A DNA stretch of 14,171 nt, from assembly GCA_012511095.1 (NCBI GenBank), contig JAAZGT010000216.1, forward strand, positions 1 through 14,171. The letters are read 5' to 3'. Below the pieces are notes generated by a model that was not told the DNA's origin, made no database searches, and saw nothing but the letters and a program-made list of their open reading frames with translations. The translations under genes were made by a program, and so were the position numbers. This DNA comes from Alcaligenaceae bacterium (GTDB lineage Bacteria > Pseudomonadota > Gammaproteobacteria > Burkholderiales > Burkholderiaceae_B). Positions 1-6,309 of this stretch are shown piece after piece; the stretch's first letter is position 1, and the number at the start of each line of letters is the position of its first letter.

Positions 1-2
1 AA

Positions 3-149
3 TTAACTCTTGGCAGCTCTTTCGATAGCACCACCACCTGCTTTAATGTCGGCGCCGACACCCTGTACCGTATTACAACCTGTAGATAAAGCAACCCCTG
101 CTAAGCTTAATGCAAGAATTAAAACTCGAGTTAGGCGATTAAATTTCAT
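3..149 (-). CDS. Entericidin EcnA/EcnB-family small lipoprotein
   Basis: A complete 48-residue frame encodes a tiny predicted outer-membrane lipoprotein of the entericidin family; in E. coli the paired members EcnA and EcnB are described as antidote and bacteriolytic toxin. The sequence shows a basic N-terminus (MKFNRLTR), a hydrophobic core (residues 9-21) and a lipobox-like S-T-G-C with the lipidated Cys at 25. The mature part starts CNTVQGVGADI and continues with a Gly-rich GGGAIERAA tail, the family hallmark. The Ser at -3 of the lipobox is less usual than Leu. The start is ATG with AGGG about 7 bases upstream. Only one copy is visible; a partner could lie beyond the left edge. It is divergent from atoE. 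Family assignment is firm; whether it acts as toxin, antidote or a plain stress lipoprotein cannot be told. Confidence 0.88.
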   Translation of the reverse strand: MKFNRLTRVLILALSLAGVALSTGCNTVQGVGADIKAGGGAIERAAKS

Positions 150-338
150 ATCAGCACCCTTAAAATCAAACAAGAAAATAACAATCTAAGTTTACAGCTT
201 AATAATTGAAAATAGAAAAAAGCTTAGAAAAATCGTGTAAATAGTTCATTATTACTTTAGTCCATACTTACATAGGAGCCATAAAAATAGGCATCTACCC
301 TTGTTTACTAAGGTTTTTCTTTTAATAGAAACAGGCCT

Positions 339-366
339 ATGACAAAATAAAAATCGTATTTTAAAT
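339..366 (+). promoter_or_regulatory. Candidate promoter for the fatty acid transporter gene
   Basis: ATGACA (339-344, 5 of 6 match to the -35 consensus) is followed after 16 bases by TTAAAT (361-366, 4 of 6 to the -10). Transcription would start near 373, about 25 bases before the ATG. The region is very AT-rich, so chance matches are easy; a TATAAA at 366-371 is an alternative -10 with poor spacing. Confidence 0.3.
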
Positions 367-397
367 ATAAATTAGCATCCTACAAGGGAGACATAAA

Positions 398-1723
398 ATG
401 CGATTTTTAACACGACTTTCAACGCGAATGATGGAGCGTTATTTACCCGACGCTTATATTTTCGTTATTCTCTTATCAATTTTAGTGTTTATCATGAGCG
501 CTTTTACCAATAGCGAACCACTGAAGGTGGTGGATTATTTTGGTAATGGTTTCTGGGGTTTAATGGCTTTTACCGTACAAATGACGATGGTCTTATTATG
601 TGGTTCGGTGATGGCAAAAAGCCCTTTGTTTAAAACGATTCTAACGAGTTTAGCCAAGCTGCCCAAGTCTTCTGGTTCCGCCATTGTCATGGTCGCTCTT
701 TTAACGAGCATTGCTTGTTGGATTAACTGGGGCTTTGGTTTGGTATTAGGTGCCTTAATCGCTAAGGAGGTTGCAAGGCAACGAAGCGACACCGACTATC
801 GTTTATTAATTGCCAGTGCTTATAGCGGCTTTATTGTATGGCACGGCGGTATTGCTGGCTCCATCCCTTTAAGTATCGCTACGCCTAACCACCCTTATGA
901 GGCGCAAATTGGAGTTATTCCAATCGGTGAGACGATTTTCTCTATGGGTAACTTAATCATTGTTATCGCGCTCATTGTAGCTATTCCTATTCTTTGCTAC
1001 TTTATGCAACCCGCTAAAGATGAGCGTGTGATTGTGGATCCAAAGCTTTTAGTTGAACCTGAGCCTGAACCAAAACCTGCAAAAATGACCCCTGCTGAAC
1101 GCTTAGAGCATAGTGCCATTTTGAACTTAATTATTGGTATTTTAGGTTGGGTTTATATCATCACTTATTTTGTTAAGGGTGGTAGTTTAAACCTAAACAT
1201 TATTAATTTTATTTTCTTCTTTGCTGCCATTGTATTACATGGTACACCGCGTAACTTTATGGACTCGGTTAATGACTCGGTACGTGCGGTGGGGCCAATT
1301 TTGATCCAATTCCCGTTTTATGCGGCCATTATGGCAATGATGGTTCAATCGGGTTTGGCTGCCAATATTACTAATGCCTTTGTCAGCATAGCAACTGAAA
1401 AAACCTTTTATGTACTATCTTTTTTAAGTGCAGGTCTAGTTAACTTCTTCATCCCAAGTGGTGGCGGTCAATGGGCTGTTCAGGCACCTGTGATGATTGA
1501 AGCAGTCAATCAAATTAATGCCATGGGTGGTCATGTAGAACAAGCAAAAATGGCGATGGCAATTGCTTGGGGCGATGCTTGGACCAATATGATTCAACCG
1601 TTTTGGGCACTCCCTGCCCTTGCCATTGCAGGTCTTAAAGCGCGTGATATCATGGGCTTCTGCCTCTTTACCCTAATTGTTTCGGGCATTATTATCGCCG
1701 GAGCGTTTTATTTTATTTATTAA
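398..1723 (+). CDS. atoE: Short-chain fatty acid transporter, AtoE family
   Basis: This is an inner-membrane permease of the SCFA_trans family (E. coli AtoE, short-chain fatty acid uptake). Its 441 residues match the family length (about 440). The protein is strongly hydrophobic, with about ten or more membrane segments. Family blocks seen: RYLPDAYIF (14-22), NWGFG (110-114), WHGG (148-151), IPSGGGQW (352-359) and DAWTNMIQPFWALP (393-406), followed by AIAGLKARDIMGF. A hydrophilic loop at about 205-237 carries a PEPEPKP run. The start is supported by AGGGAG (385-390), 7 bases before the ATG. It stands alone: no CoA-transferase (atoDA) or thiolase (atoB) gene lies beside it, so the partner enzymes are either elsewhere or the carrier serves another short carboxylate. 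A strong terminator follows. Family call firm; exact substrate inferred. Confidence 0.93.
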   Translation: MRFLTRLSTRMMERYLPDAYIFVILLSILVFIMSAFTNSEPLKVVDYFGNGFWGLMAFTVQMTMVLLCGSVMAKSPLFKTILTSLAKLPKSSGSAIVMVALLTSIACWINWGFGLVLGALIAKEVARQRSDTDYRLLIASAYSGFIVWHGGIAGSIPLSIATPNHPYEAQIGVIPIGETIFSMGNLIIVIALIVAIPILCYFMQPAKDERVIVDPKLLVEPEPEPKPAKMTPAERLEHSAILNLIIGILGWVYIITYFVKGGSLNLNIINFIFFFAAIVLHGTPRNFMDSVNDSVRAVGPILIQFPFYAAIMAMMVQSGLAANITNAFVSIATEKTFYVLSFLSAGLVNFFIPSGGGQWAVQAPVMIEAVNQINAMGGHVEQAKMAMAIAWGDAWTNMIQPFWALPALAIAGLKARDIMGFCLFTLIVSGIIIAGAFYFIY

Positions 1724-1739
1724 GTAAAAAAGTAGGCAT

Positions 1740-1774
1740 AAAAAAAGAGGAGCGCTGTATAACGCTCCTCTTTT
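1740..1774. terminator. Bidirectional intrinsic terminator between convergent genes
   Basis: A perfect 12-bp stem (AAAAGAGGAGCG at 1743-1754, CGCTCCTCTTTT at 1763-1774) closes an 8-base loop. The right side ends in TTTT and the left side is preceded by a run of seven A (1740-1746), giving a U-tract in either direction. It lies between the stop codons of the convergent atoE and cytochrome c' genes and fits as the terminator of both. Confidence 0.9.
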
Positions 1775-1802
1775 ACTATCTACAATTAGCTAAAGCAATT
1801 GA

Positions 1803-2258
1803 TTACTTCTTGCGGTAGCTATCATGACAGGTTTTACAAGACTTACCTGCATCAGCAAAAGCAGCTTTAAATTTGTTTAAATCACCACTTTGAGCTGCTT
1901 CATCTAAGGCCGCAACAGCTTTAATAGAAGCTTCAGCTTTTTCGTCGAAATCAGCCTTGTTAGACCAGACTTTGTCTTCAGCGTTACCACCCTGGGTGCC
2001 CTCACCGAAACCATCCCATGGAAGATTCATCAACACCTTAAGGGTTGCAGCATTTTGCTTAACCGCTTCTGCGTCGTACTCAACATCACCGCGAGCAACG
2101 TCACCTAAACGACTACCGAAAACATTACCCACTAATTTAAAAGCAGCTTGACGGTACTCAATTGCATCTTCGGGTGATTCAAATTTAACCTCGGCATTAG
2201 CAGAAGTTGCTACTAAACCGCAGCTAGCTAATACGATTGCGCTTAATAATTTTTTCAT
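1803..2258 (-). CDS. Cytochrome c' (class II c-type cytochrome), periplasmic
   Basis: A periplasmic four-helix heme protein; cytochromes c' bind NO and are linked to protection from nitrosative stress. The 151-residue precursor has a signal peptide (K2-K3, hydrophobic 4-17, cleavage after A20-N21-A22). The heme motif CKTCH (141-145) sits at the extreme C-terminus followed by DSYRKK, as is typical of the family. SPEDAIEYRQ (28-37) and LPWDGFGEGTQGG in the middle agree closely with my memory of Alcaligenes cytochrome c'. Aligning YRQ places F40 where the Alcaligenes protein has its distal Leu16; no axial Met is expected there, arguing for a five-coordinate c' heme rather than c556. AAAGGGAAA precedes the ATG with the GGG about 10 bases away. 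It is convergent with atoE and separate from purB, with its own promoter candidate. Family call firm; ligand behaviour inferred. Confidence 0.93.
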   Translation of the reverse strand: MKKLLSAIVLASCGLVATSANAEVKFESPEDAIEYRQAAFKLVGNVFGSRLGDVARGDVEYDAEAVKQNAATLKVLMNLPWDGFGEGTQGGNAEDKVWSNKADFDEKAEASIKAVAALDEAAQSGDLNKFKAAFADAGKSCKTCHDSYRKK

Positions 2259-2294
2259 ATGTCAATTTCCCTTTTAAATCCTTAAGACTTATTG

Positions 2295-2323
2295 ATTATA
2301 AATTATTAATTAATAAATATCTA
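2295..2323 (-). promoter_or_regulatory. Candidate sigma-70 promoter of the cytochrome c' gene
   Basis: On the minus strand TAGATA (2323-2318, 4 of 6) and a perfect TATAAT (2300-2295) are 17 bases apart. Transcription would begin near 2288, giving a leader of about 30 bases. The surroundings are AT-rich, but the exact -10 and ideal spacing make this one of the better promoter candidates in the window. Confidence 0.5.
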
Positions 2324-2355
2324 ATATAAATCCCAAGTTTTTTTGATTTTAGCCA

Positions 2356-2387
2356 CACTCAATAAGTAGATATTAACTTATTGAGTG
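2356..2387. repeat. 12-bp perfect inverted repeat downstream of purB
   Basis: CACTCAATAAGT (2356-2367) and ACTTATTGAGTG (2376-2387) form a perfect 12-bp dyad around an 8-base centre. In the direction of purB transcription it is followed by TGGCTAAAATC, not a U-run, so it is not a standard intrinsic terminator. It lies about 70-100 bases upstream of the predicted cytochrome c' transcription start. It may be an operator or a 3'-end stabilising hairpin for purB mRNA. Confidence 0.6.
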
Positions 2388-2456
2388 CCCTCTTGTCAGG
2401 CCAACCTCAAATCGAGCTCAACCCCTTGTTTTATATAATATTCTAAAATGTATTTA

Positions 2457-3839
2457 TTACGCTTTAAAGTCTTTAGCTAATTTAGCTGCATGACCAATAT
2501 AGGTACGTGGCCTTAGATCTAATAGATACTGCTTAGCATCAGTTGGTAGATCTAAGCCCTTAATAAACTCAGTTAAAGCAGCTTCAGTAATACCTTGACC
2601 ACGAGTTAAGTCCTTTAACTGCTCATAAGGTTGTGGTAAACCGTAGCGACGCATAACAGTTTGTACTGGCTCAGCTAGAATTTCCCAACAAGCATCTAAA
2701 TCGGCATCGATTACTTGAGCATTAAGCTCTAATTTACCCATACCTCTTAGGCAAGAATCCCATGCCACCATGCAGTAACCCAAACCAACACCTAAGTTTC
2801 TTAATACAGTAGAGTCAGTTAAGTCACGCTGCCAACGAGAAATAGGTAACTTCTCAGATAAATGACGGAACACCGCATTGGCTAAACCGAGGTTACCCTC
2901 AGAGTTTTCAAAGTCAATCGGGTTAACTTTGTGAGGCATGGTAGAAGAGCCTACCTCACCCTCTTTTAGGCGCTGTTTGAAGAAGCCTAATGAAATATAA
3001 GCCCAAATATCGCGGTTAAAATCAATTAAGATGGTATTAGCACGGCCAATGGCATCAAATAATTGCGCCATCCAGTCATGTGGCTCAATCTGAATAGTGT
3101 ATTCGTTTTGAGTTAAACCTAAGCCATTTAATACCTTTTTGCTTAAAGCAGGCCAATCAACCTCTGGGTAAGCACTTAGGTGTGCGTTGTAGTTACCAGT
3201 TGCACCGTTGAGTTTAGCTAAGGGCTCAACATCCTCAATTTGCTTAATTGCACGCTTTAGACGCTCAGCAAAGTTAGCGAACTCTTTACCCATCGTCGTT
3301 GGGCTAGCAGGTTGACCGTGAGTGCGAGATAGCATTGGCTGATCAGCTAGCTCATGAGCAAACTTAATCATTTGCTCTAATACCTGTCTTAACTTAGGTA
3401 AAACCACTTGGTCACGCACACGCGTTAGCATTAGCGCATGAGAGGTATTGTTAATATCTTCAGAGGTACAAGAAAAGTGAATAAACTCAGCTGCTTCAGC
3501 TAAAGATTTGTGATCTGCTACTTTTTCTTTGAGGAAGTATTCAACCGCCTTAACGTCATGGTTGGTGGTTTTTTCAATTTCCTTAATACGTACAGCGCAG
3601 TCCTCGGTGAAATCGCTAACTAAGCTATCTAATACAGCAATAGCATCAGCATCAAAGGATGGTAACTCAGGCAAACCCGCTTCGGCTAAGGCTTTTAGCC
3701 AAGCTACCTCAACCTCCACACGGTGAGCCATAAAGCCGGCTTCTGATAAAAATGGACGTAAAGCATCAGCACGCGATGCATAACGACCATCGATTGGCGA
3801 TAAAGCGTTTAGTGTTGTTAATTGATCCGCAATTTTCAT
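2457..3839 (-). CDS. purB: Adenylosuccinate lyase (PurB)
   Basis: A cytoplasmic enzyme that cleaves SAICAR to AICAR and adenylosuccinate to AMP, each releasing fumarate, in purine synthesis. Its 460 residues match the E. coli-type PurB (456). The N-terminus LNALSPIDGRY (10-20) is typical. TTNHDVKAVE (91-100) and TSEDINN (125-131) belong to the active site. RTHGQPASPTT (172-182) carries the general-acid His at 174. The fumarase/lyase signature GSSTMPHKVNP (297-307) holds the catalytic loop Ser, probably S298 by offset from E. coli numbering, and continues IDFENSEGN. No strong Shine-Dalgarno sequence is seen, only AAAGAC close to the ATG. Only 18 bases separate it from the mnmA stop, so the two are probably co-transcribed and possibly translationally coupled. 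E. coli has hflD between these genes; it is absent here. Confidence 0.97.
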   Translation of the reverse strand: MKIADQLTTLNALSPIDGRYASRADALRPFLSEAGFMAHRVEVEVAWLKALAEAGLPELPSFDADAIAVLDSLVSDFTEDCAVRIKEIEKTTNHDVKAVEYFLKEKVADHKSLAEAAEFIHFSCTSEDINNTSHALMLTRVRDQVVLPKLRQVLEQMIKFAHELADQPMLSRTHGQPASPTTMGKEFANFAERLKRAIKQIEDVEPLAKLNGATGNYNAHLSAYPEVDWPALSKKVLNGLGLTQNEYTIQIEPHDWMAQLFDAIGRANTILIDFNRDIWAYISLGFFKQRLKEGEVGSSTMPHKVNPIDFENSEGNLGLANAVFRHLSEKLPISRWQRDLTDSTVLRNLGVGLGYCMVAWDSCLRGMGKLELNAQVIDADLDACWEILAEPVQTVMRRYGLPQPYEQLKDLTRGQGITEAALTEFIKGLDLPTDAKQYLLDLRPRTYIGHAAKLAKDFKA

Positions 3840-3857
3840 AGTCTTTAAATTGAATAG

Positions 3858-4976
3858 TTAATAAATAATACCGCCGCCTAAGCATACATCCCCATCGTAT
3901 AACACGGCTGATTGACCAGGTGTTACAGCCCATTGGGCTTCGGGAAAACTCAGGCTAAAACCATTGTCAGTCACTTTAAAAGAGCATGGTGCATCAGCTT
4001 GTCTATAGCGCGTTTTTGCCGCGTAATTACCAGCTTCGGGCGCATGACCTGCAACCCAGCTAACGTCCTCTGCTACTAACTCTTTATTTAAAAGCCATGG
4101 ATGGTCATGACCATTGACGACAATTAATGTGTTGTTTTCTAAATCCTTACGCGCGACAAACCATGCAGGCGCTATACCATCTTCGCTTTGATAGTTTTTT
4201 ACGCCGCCAATGCCTAAGCCCTTGCGCTGACCCAAGGTATAAAAAGATAAACCCATATGCTCACCGACGACATCACCCGTATCAGTGACCATAGGACCCG
4301 GTTTAGTGGGTAAATAACGATTTAAGAACTCCCTAAATGGGCGCTCACCAATAAAGCAAATACCGGTAGAGTCTTTTTTGTCTGCATTAGGCAGTTCGAG
4401 TTGCTCAGCGATTTTGCGCACCTCAGTTTTATGAAGTTCGCCTAAAGGGAATAAGGTCTTACTTAATTGAGCTTGATTTAAACGATGTAAGAAATAGCTT
4501 TGATCCTTGCTCGGATCCACGCCTTTTAATAATTGGAACTCTGGACCATTAGGACCCTCGACTTGACGCACGCGCGCATAATGCCCAGTAGCAATATGAT
4601 CGGCACCTAAGGCCATCGCATGGTCTAAGAAAGCCTTAAACTTAATTTCTGCATTACAAAGCACATCAGGGTTAGGAGTACGACCGGCAGAGTACTCACG
4701 TAAGAACTCGGAGAAAACACGGTCTTTGTACTCGGCAGCAAAATTAACTGCCTCAATCTCAATCCCTAATAAATCGGCCACACTCACAGCGTCAAGCAAA
4801 TCTTGACGACTTGAGCAATACTCATCGGTGTCATCGTCTTCCCAGTTTTTCATAAAAAGACCGACCACATCGTAACCTTGTTGCTTGAGTAGCCAAGCGC
4901 TAACTGAAGAGTCTACGCCCCCTGACATACCGATAACAACGCGTTTACCTTTTGAAGGTGCTGGGGAATTGTTCAT
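3858..4976 (-). CDS. mnmA: tRNA 2-thiouridylase MnmA
   Basis: A cytoplasmic enzyme that adenylates U34 of Lys, Glu and Gln tRNAs and inserts sulfur delivered by the Tus relay, giving the s2U of mnm5s2U. With the ATG at 4976 it has 372 residues. The PP-loop ATPase motif SGGVDSS lies at 18-24. The catalytic Cys pair are C107 in PNPDVLCNAE and C207 in DSTGICFIGE. GHYARV (131-136) and GQRKGLGIGG in the C-terminal part are also family-typical. The frame stays open to an upstream GTG at 5027, which would add 17 residues, but that codon falls in a hairpin arm and lacks a ribosome site, so I prefer the ATG before NNSPAPSKGKRVVIGMSGG. The ATG itself also lacks a good Shine-Dalgarno sequence. It is followed after 18 bases by purB, and preceded by a hairpin and U-run. 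Confidence 0.94.
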   Translation of the reverse strand: MNNSPAPSKGKRVVIGMSGGVDSSVSAWLLKQQGYDVVGLFMKNWEDDDTDEYCSSRQDLLDAVSVADLLGIEIEAVNFAAEYKDRVFSEFLREYSAGRTPNPDVLCNAEIKFKAFLDHAMALGADHIATGHYARVRQVEGPNGPEFQLLKGVDPSKDQSYFLHRLNQAQLSKTLFPLGELHKTEVRKIAEQLELPNADKKDSTGICFIGERPFREFLNRYLPTKPGPMVTDTGDVVGEHMGLSFYTLGQRKGLGIGGVKNYQSEDGIAPAWFVARKDLENNTLIVVNGHDHPWLLNKELVAEDVSWVAGHAPEAGNYAAKTRYRQADAPCSFKVTDNGFSLSFPEAQWAVTPGQSAVLYDGDVCLGGGIIY

Positions 4977-4985
4977 TGAATACTT

Positions 4986-5037
4986 AAAAAAATAATAGGA
5001 AATGGCTAAGCAATTGCCATGAATCACTTAGCCATTT
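4986..5037 (-). terminator. Terminator-like hairpin between aroG and mnmA
   Basis: AAATGGCTAAG (5000-5010) and CTTAGCCATTT (5027-5037) pair perfectly over 11 bp with a 16-base loop. Read on the minus strand the stem is followed by CCTATTA and then seven U (4992-4986), ending 10 bases before the mnmA ATG. It could end aroG mRNA or act as an attenuator of mnmA. The large loop and the gap before the U-run make it weaker than the other terminators here. Confidence 0.5.
4992..5020 (-). promoter_or_regulatory. Candidate mnmA promoter inside the hairpin
   Basis: On the minus strand ATGGCA (5020-5015, 4 of 6 to -35) and TATTAT (4997-4992, 5 of 6 to -10) are 17 bases apart. Transcription would start near 4985, leaving a leader of under 10 bases before the mnmA ATG. 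This would let mnmA-purB escape the upstream hairpin. It is a pattern match only. Confidence 0.3.
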
Positions 5038-5073
5038 TTACATAAATCAAAATGCTGATACAGCGTTTTTCGA

Positions 5074-6138
5074 TTAGGCAGTTTTTTGACGACGAACTTT
5101 AACTGCTTCGGCTAAACGCGCTAAGACTTTATCAGTAGTAGCCCAGTCAATACAGCCATCGGTAATACTCTGACCGTAAACTAGATCTTTACCAGGCTCT
5201 TGATCTTGACGACCCGCAACTAGGTGGCTCTCGATCATCACACCCATAATGCGCTCATCGCCTGTCTCTACTTGCTGCGCAACGTCGTCCATAACTAATG
5301 GTTGATTTTCAGGGTTTTTAGAGCTATTAGCGTGGCTCGCATCAATCATAATCTTAGGCTTAAGGCCCGCTTGCTCAACTACGTCAGCAGCAGCTTGAAT
5401 GTGCTCAGCACTGTAGTTAGGACCGTCGTTACCACCACGTAAAATAATATGGCAGTCCTCGTTACCACGTGTACGAACAATAGCTGAGTGGCCACCCTTG
5501 GTCACAGATAAGAAACTGTGTGGACGTGAAGCTGCTTGTACTGCATCAACCGCAATCTTAACGTTACCATCGGTACCGTTTTTGAAACCGACTGGGCAAG
5601 ATAAACCTGAAGATAGCTCACGATGCACTTGGCTCTCAGTCGTACGAGCACCAATAGCACCCCATGATACTAAGTCAGCTAAGTATTGTGGACTAATCAT
5701 ATCGAGGAATTCACAACCTGCAGGTAGGCCCTTGGCGTTAATATCTAACAGTAACTCACGACCAATGCGTAAACCCTTGTTGATTTTAAAGCTAGAATCT
5801 AAATCCGGGTCGTTAATTAGGCCTTTCCAACCCACGGTAGTACGCGGTTTTTCAAAATAAACACGCATGACTATCTCTAGCTCACCCTGATACTTATCAC
5901 GAGCGGCTTTTAATAAATCGGCATATTCAAGAGCAGCCTTGGTGTCGTGAATCGAGCATGGACCCACAACGACTAAAAGACGATCATCTTGATCGTGCAA
6001 AATCTTATGAATTGCCTCACGTGATTCGTGAACCACGCTTGATACCTCTGGCGTACAAGGAAACTCGCGCATCAAGTGTGATGGCGGGGTTAACTCATGG
6101 ATTTCATCAATGCGTATATCGTCGGTATTGTAAGACAC
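5074..6138 (-). CDS. aroG: Class I DAHP synthase, AroG (Phe-sensitive) type
   Basis: A cytoplasmic metalloenzyme that condenses phosphoenolpyruvate and erythrose 4-phosphate to DAHP, the first step of the shikimate pathway. Its 354 residues fit the family (E. coli AroG 350). Active-site features: C61 in VVGPCSIHD, KPRTTVGWKG (98-106 region), H269 in DASHANSS, E303 in MIESH and D327 in SITDGC, the expected metal ligands. Residues known to form the Phe pocket of E. coli AroG (D6, D7, I10, P150, Q151, S180, F209, S211, V221) are all present at the same numbers, and FLSVTKGGHSA is AroG-like rather than AroF- or AroH-like. The start is GTG, chosen because GGAG lies 8 bases upstream (6147-6150) and MSYNTDDIRI aligns with the AroG N-terminus. 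A 171-base gap to tldD suggests its own promoter. Phe sensitivity is inferred from these residues. Confidence 0.96.
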   Translation of the reverse strand: MSYNTDDIRIDEIHELTPPSHLMREFPCTPEVSSVVHESREAIHKILHDQDDRLLVVVGPCSIHDTKAALEYADLLKAARDKYQGELEIVMRVYFEKPRTTVGWKGLINDPDLDSSFKINKGLRIGRELLLDINAKGLPAGCEFLDMISPQYLADLVSWGAIGARTTESQVHRELSSGLSCPVGFKNGTDGNVKIAVDAVQAASRPHSFLSVTKGGHSAIVRTRGNEDCHIILRGGNDGPNYSAEHIQAAADVVEQAGLKPKIMIDASHANSSKNPENQPLVMDDVAQQVETGDERIMGVMIESHLVAGRQDQEPGKDLVYGQSITDGCIDWATTDKVLARLAEAVKVRRQKTA

Positions 6139-6146
6139 CTTTATAA

Positions 6147-6150
6147 CTCC
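6147..6150 (-). promoter_or_regulatory. Ribosome binding site fixing the aroG GTG start
   Basis: GGAG on the minus strand lies 8 bases before the GTG at 6138. It is the only good ribosome site near the N-terminus that aligns with AroG proteins, and so supports the non-ATG start. Confidence 0.7.
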
Positions 6151-6309
6151 AAAAATCTAAATTCTGAAACTGATGGCTTTTCATCAATCGTAGTTATATT
6201 GTATTGCAACATAATGACTAAAACCATAATAAATAGCCTTTTTGTATTATTTTTTAAGTAGTTAGGCTACTTATATGGTCTTAGCATGTTGATCAGCCAT
6301 ATAAAAATT

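Noticed and set aside
2288..2350. FNR/NNR-type box upstream of the cytochrome c' gene
   Set aside because: TTGAT half-sites occur, but none has ATCAA four bases further on.
4977..5027. Upstream GTG start at 5027 extending MnmA by 17 residues
   Set aside because: The GTG lies in a hairpin arm, has no ribosome site, and the added residues do not resemble MnmA proteins.
5498..5860. Open frame of 120 codons on the plus strand inside aroG
   Set aside because: It is antisense to a clear, conserved gene and its translation resembles no protein family.
6255..6273. Inverted repeat TAAGTAG/CTACTTA between tldD and aroG as a tldD terminator
   Set aside because: The stem is only 7 bp and is followed by an A-rich, not U-rich, stretch in the direction of tldD transcription.
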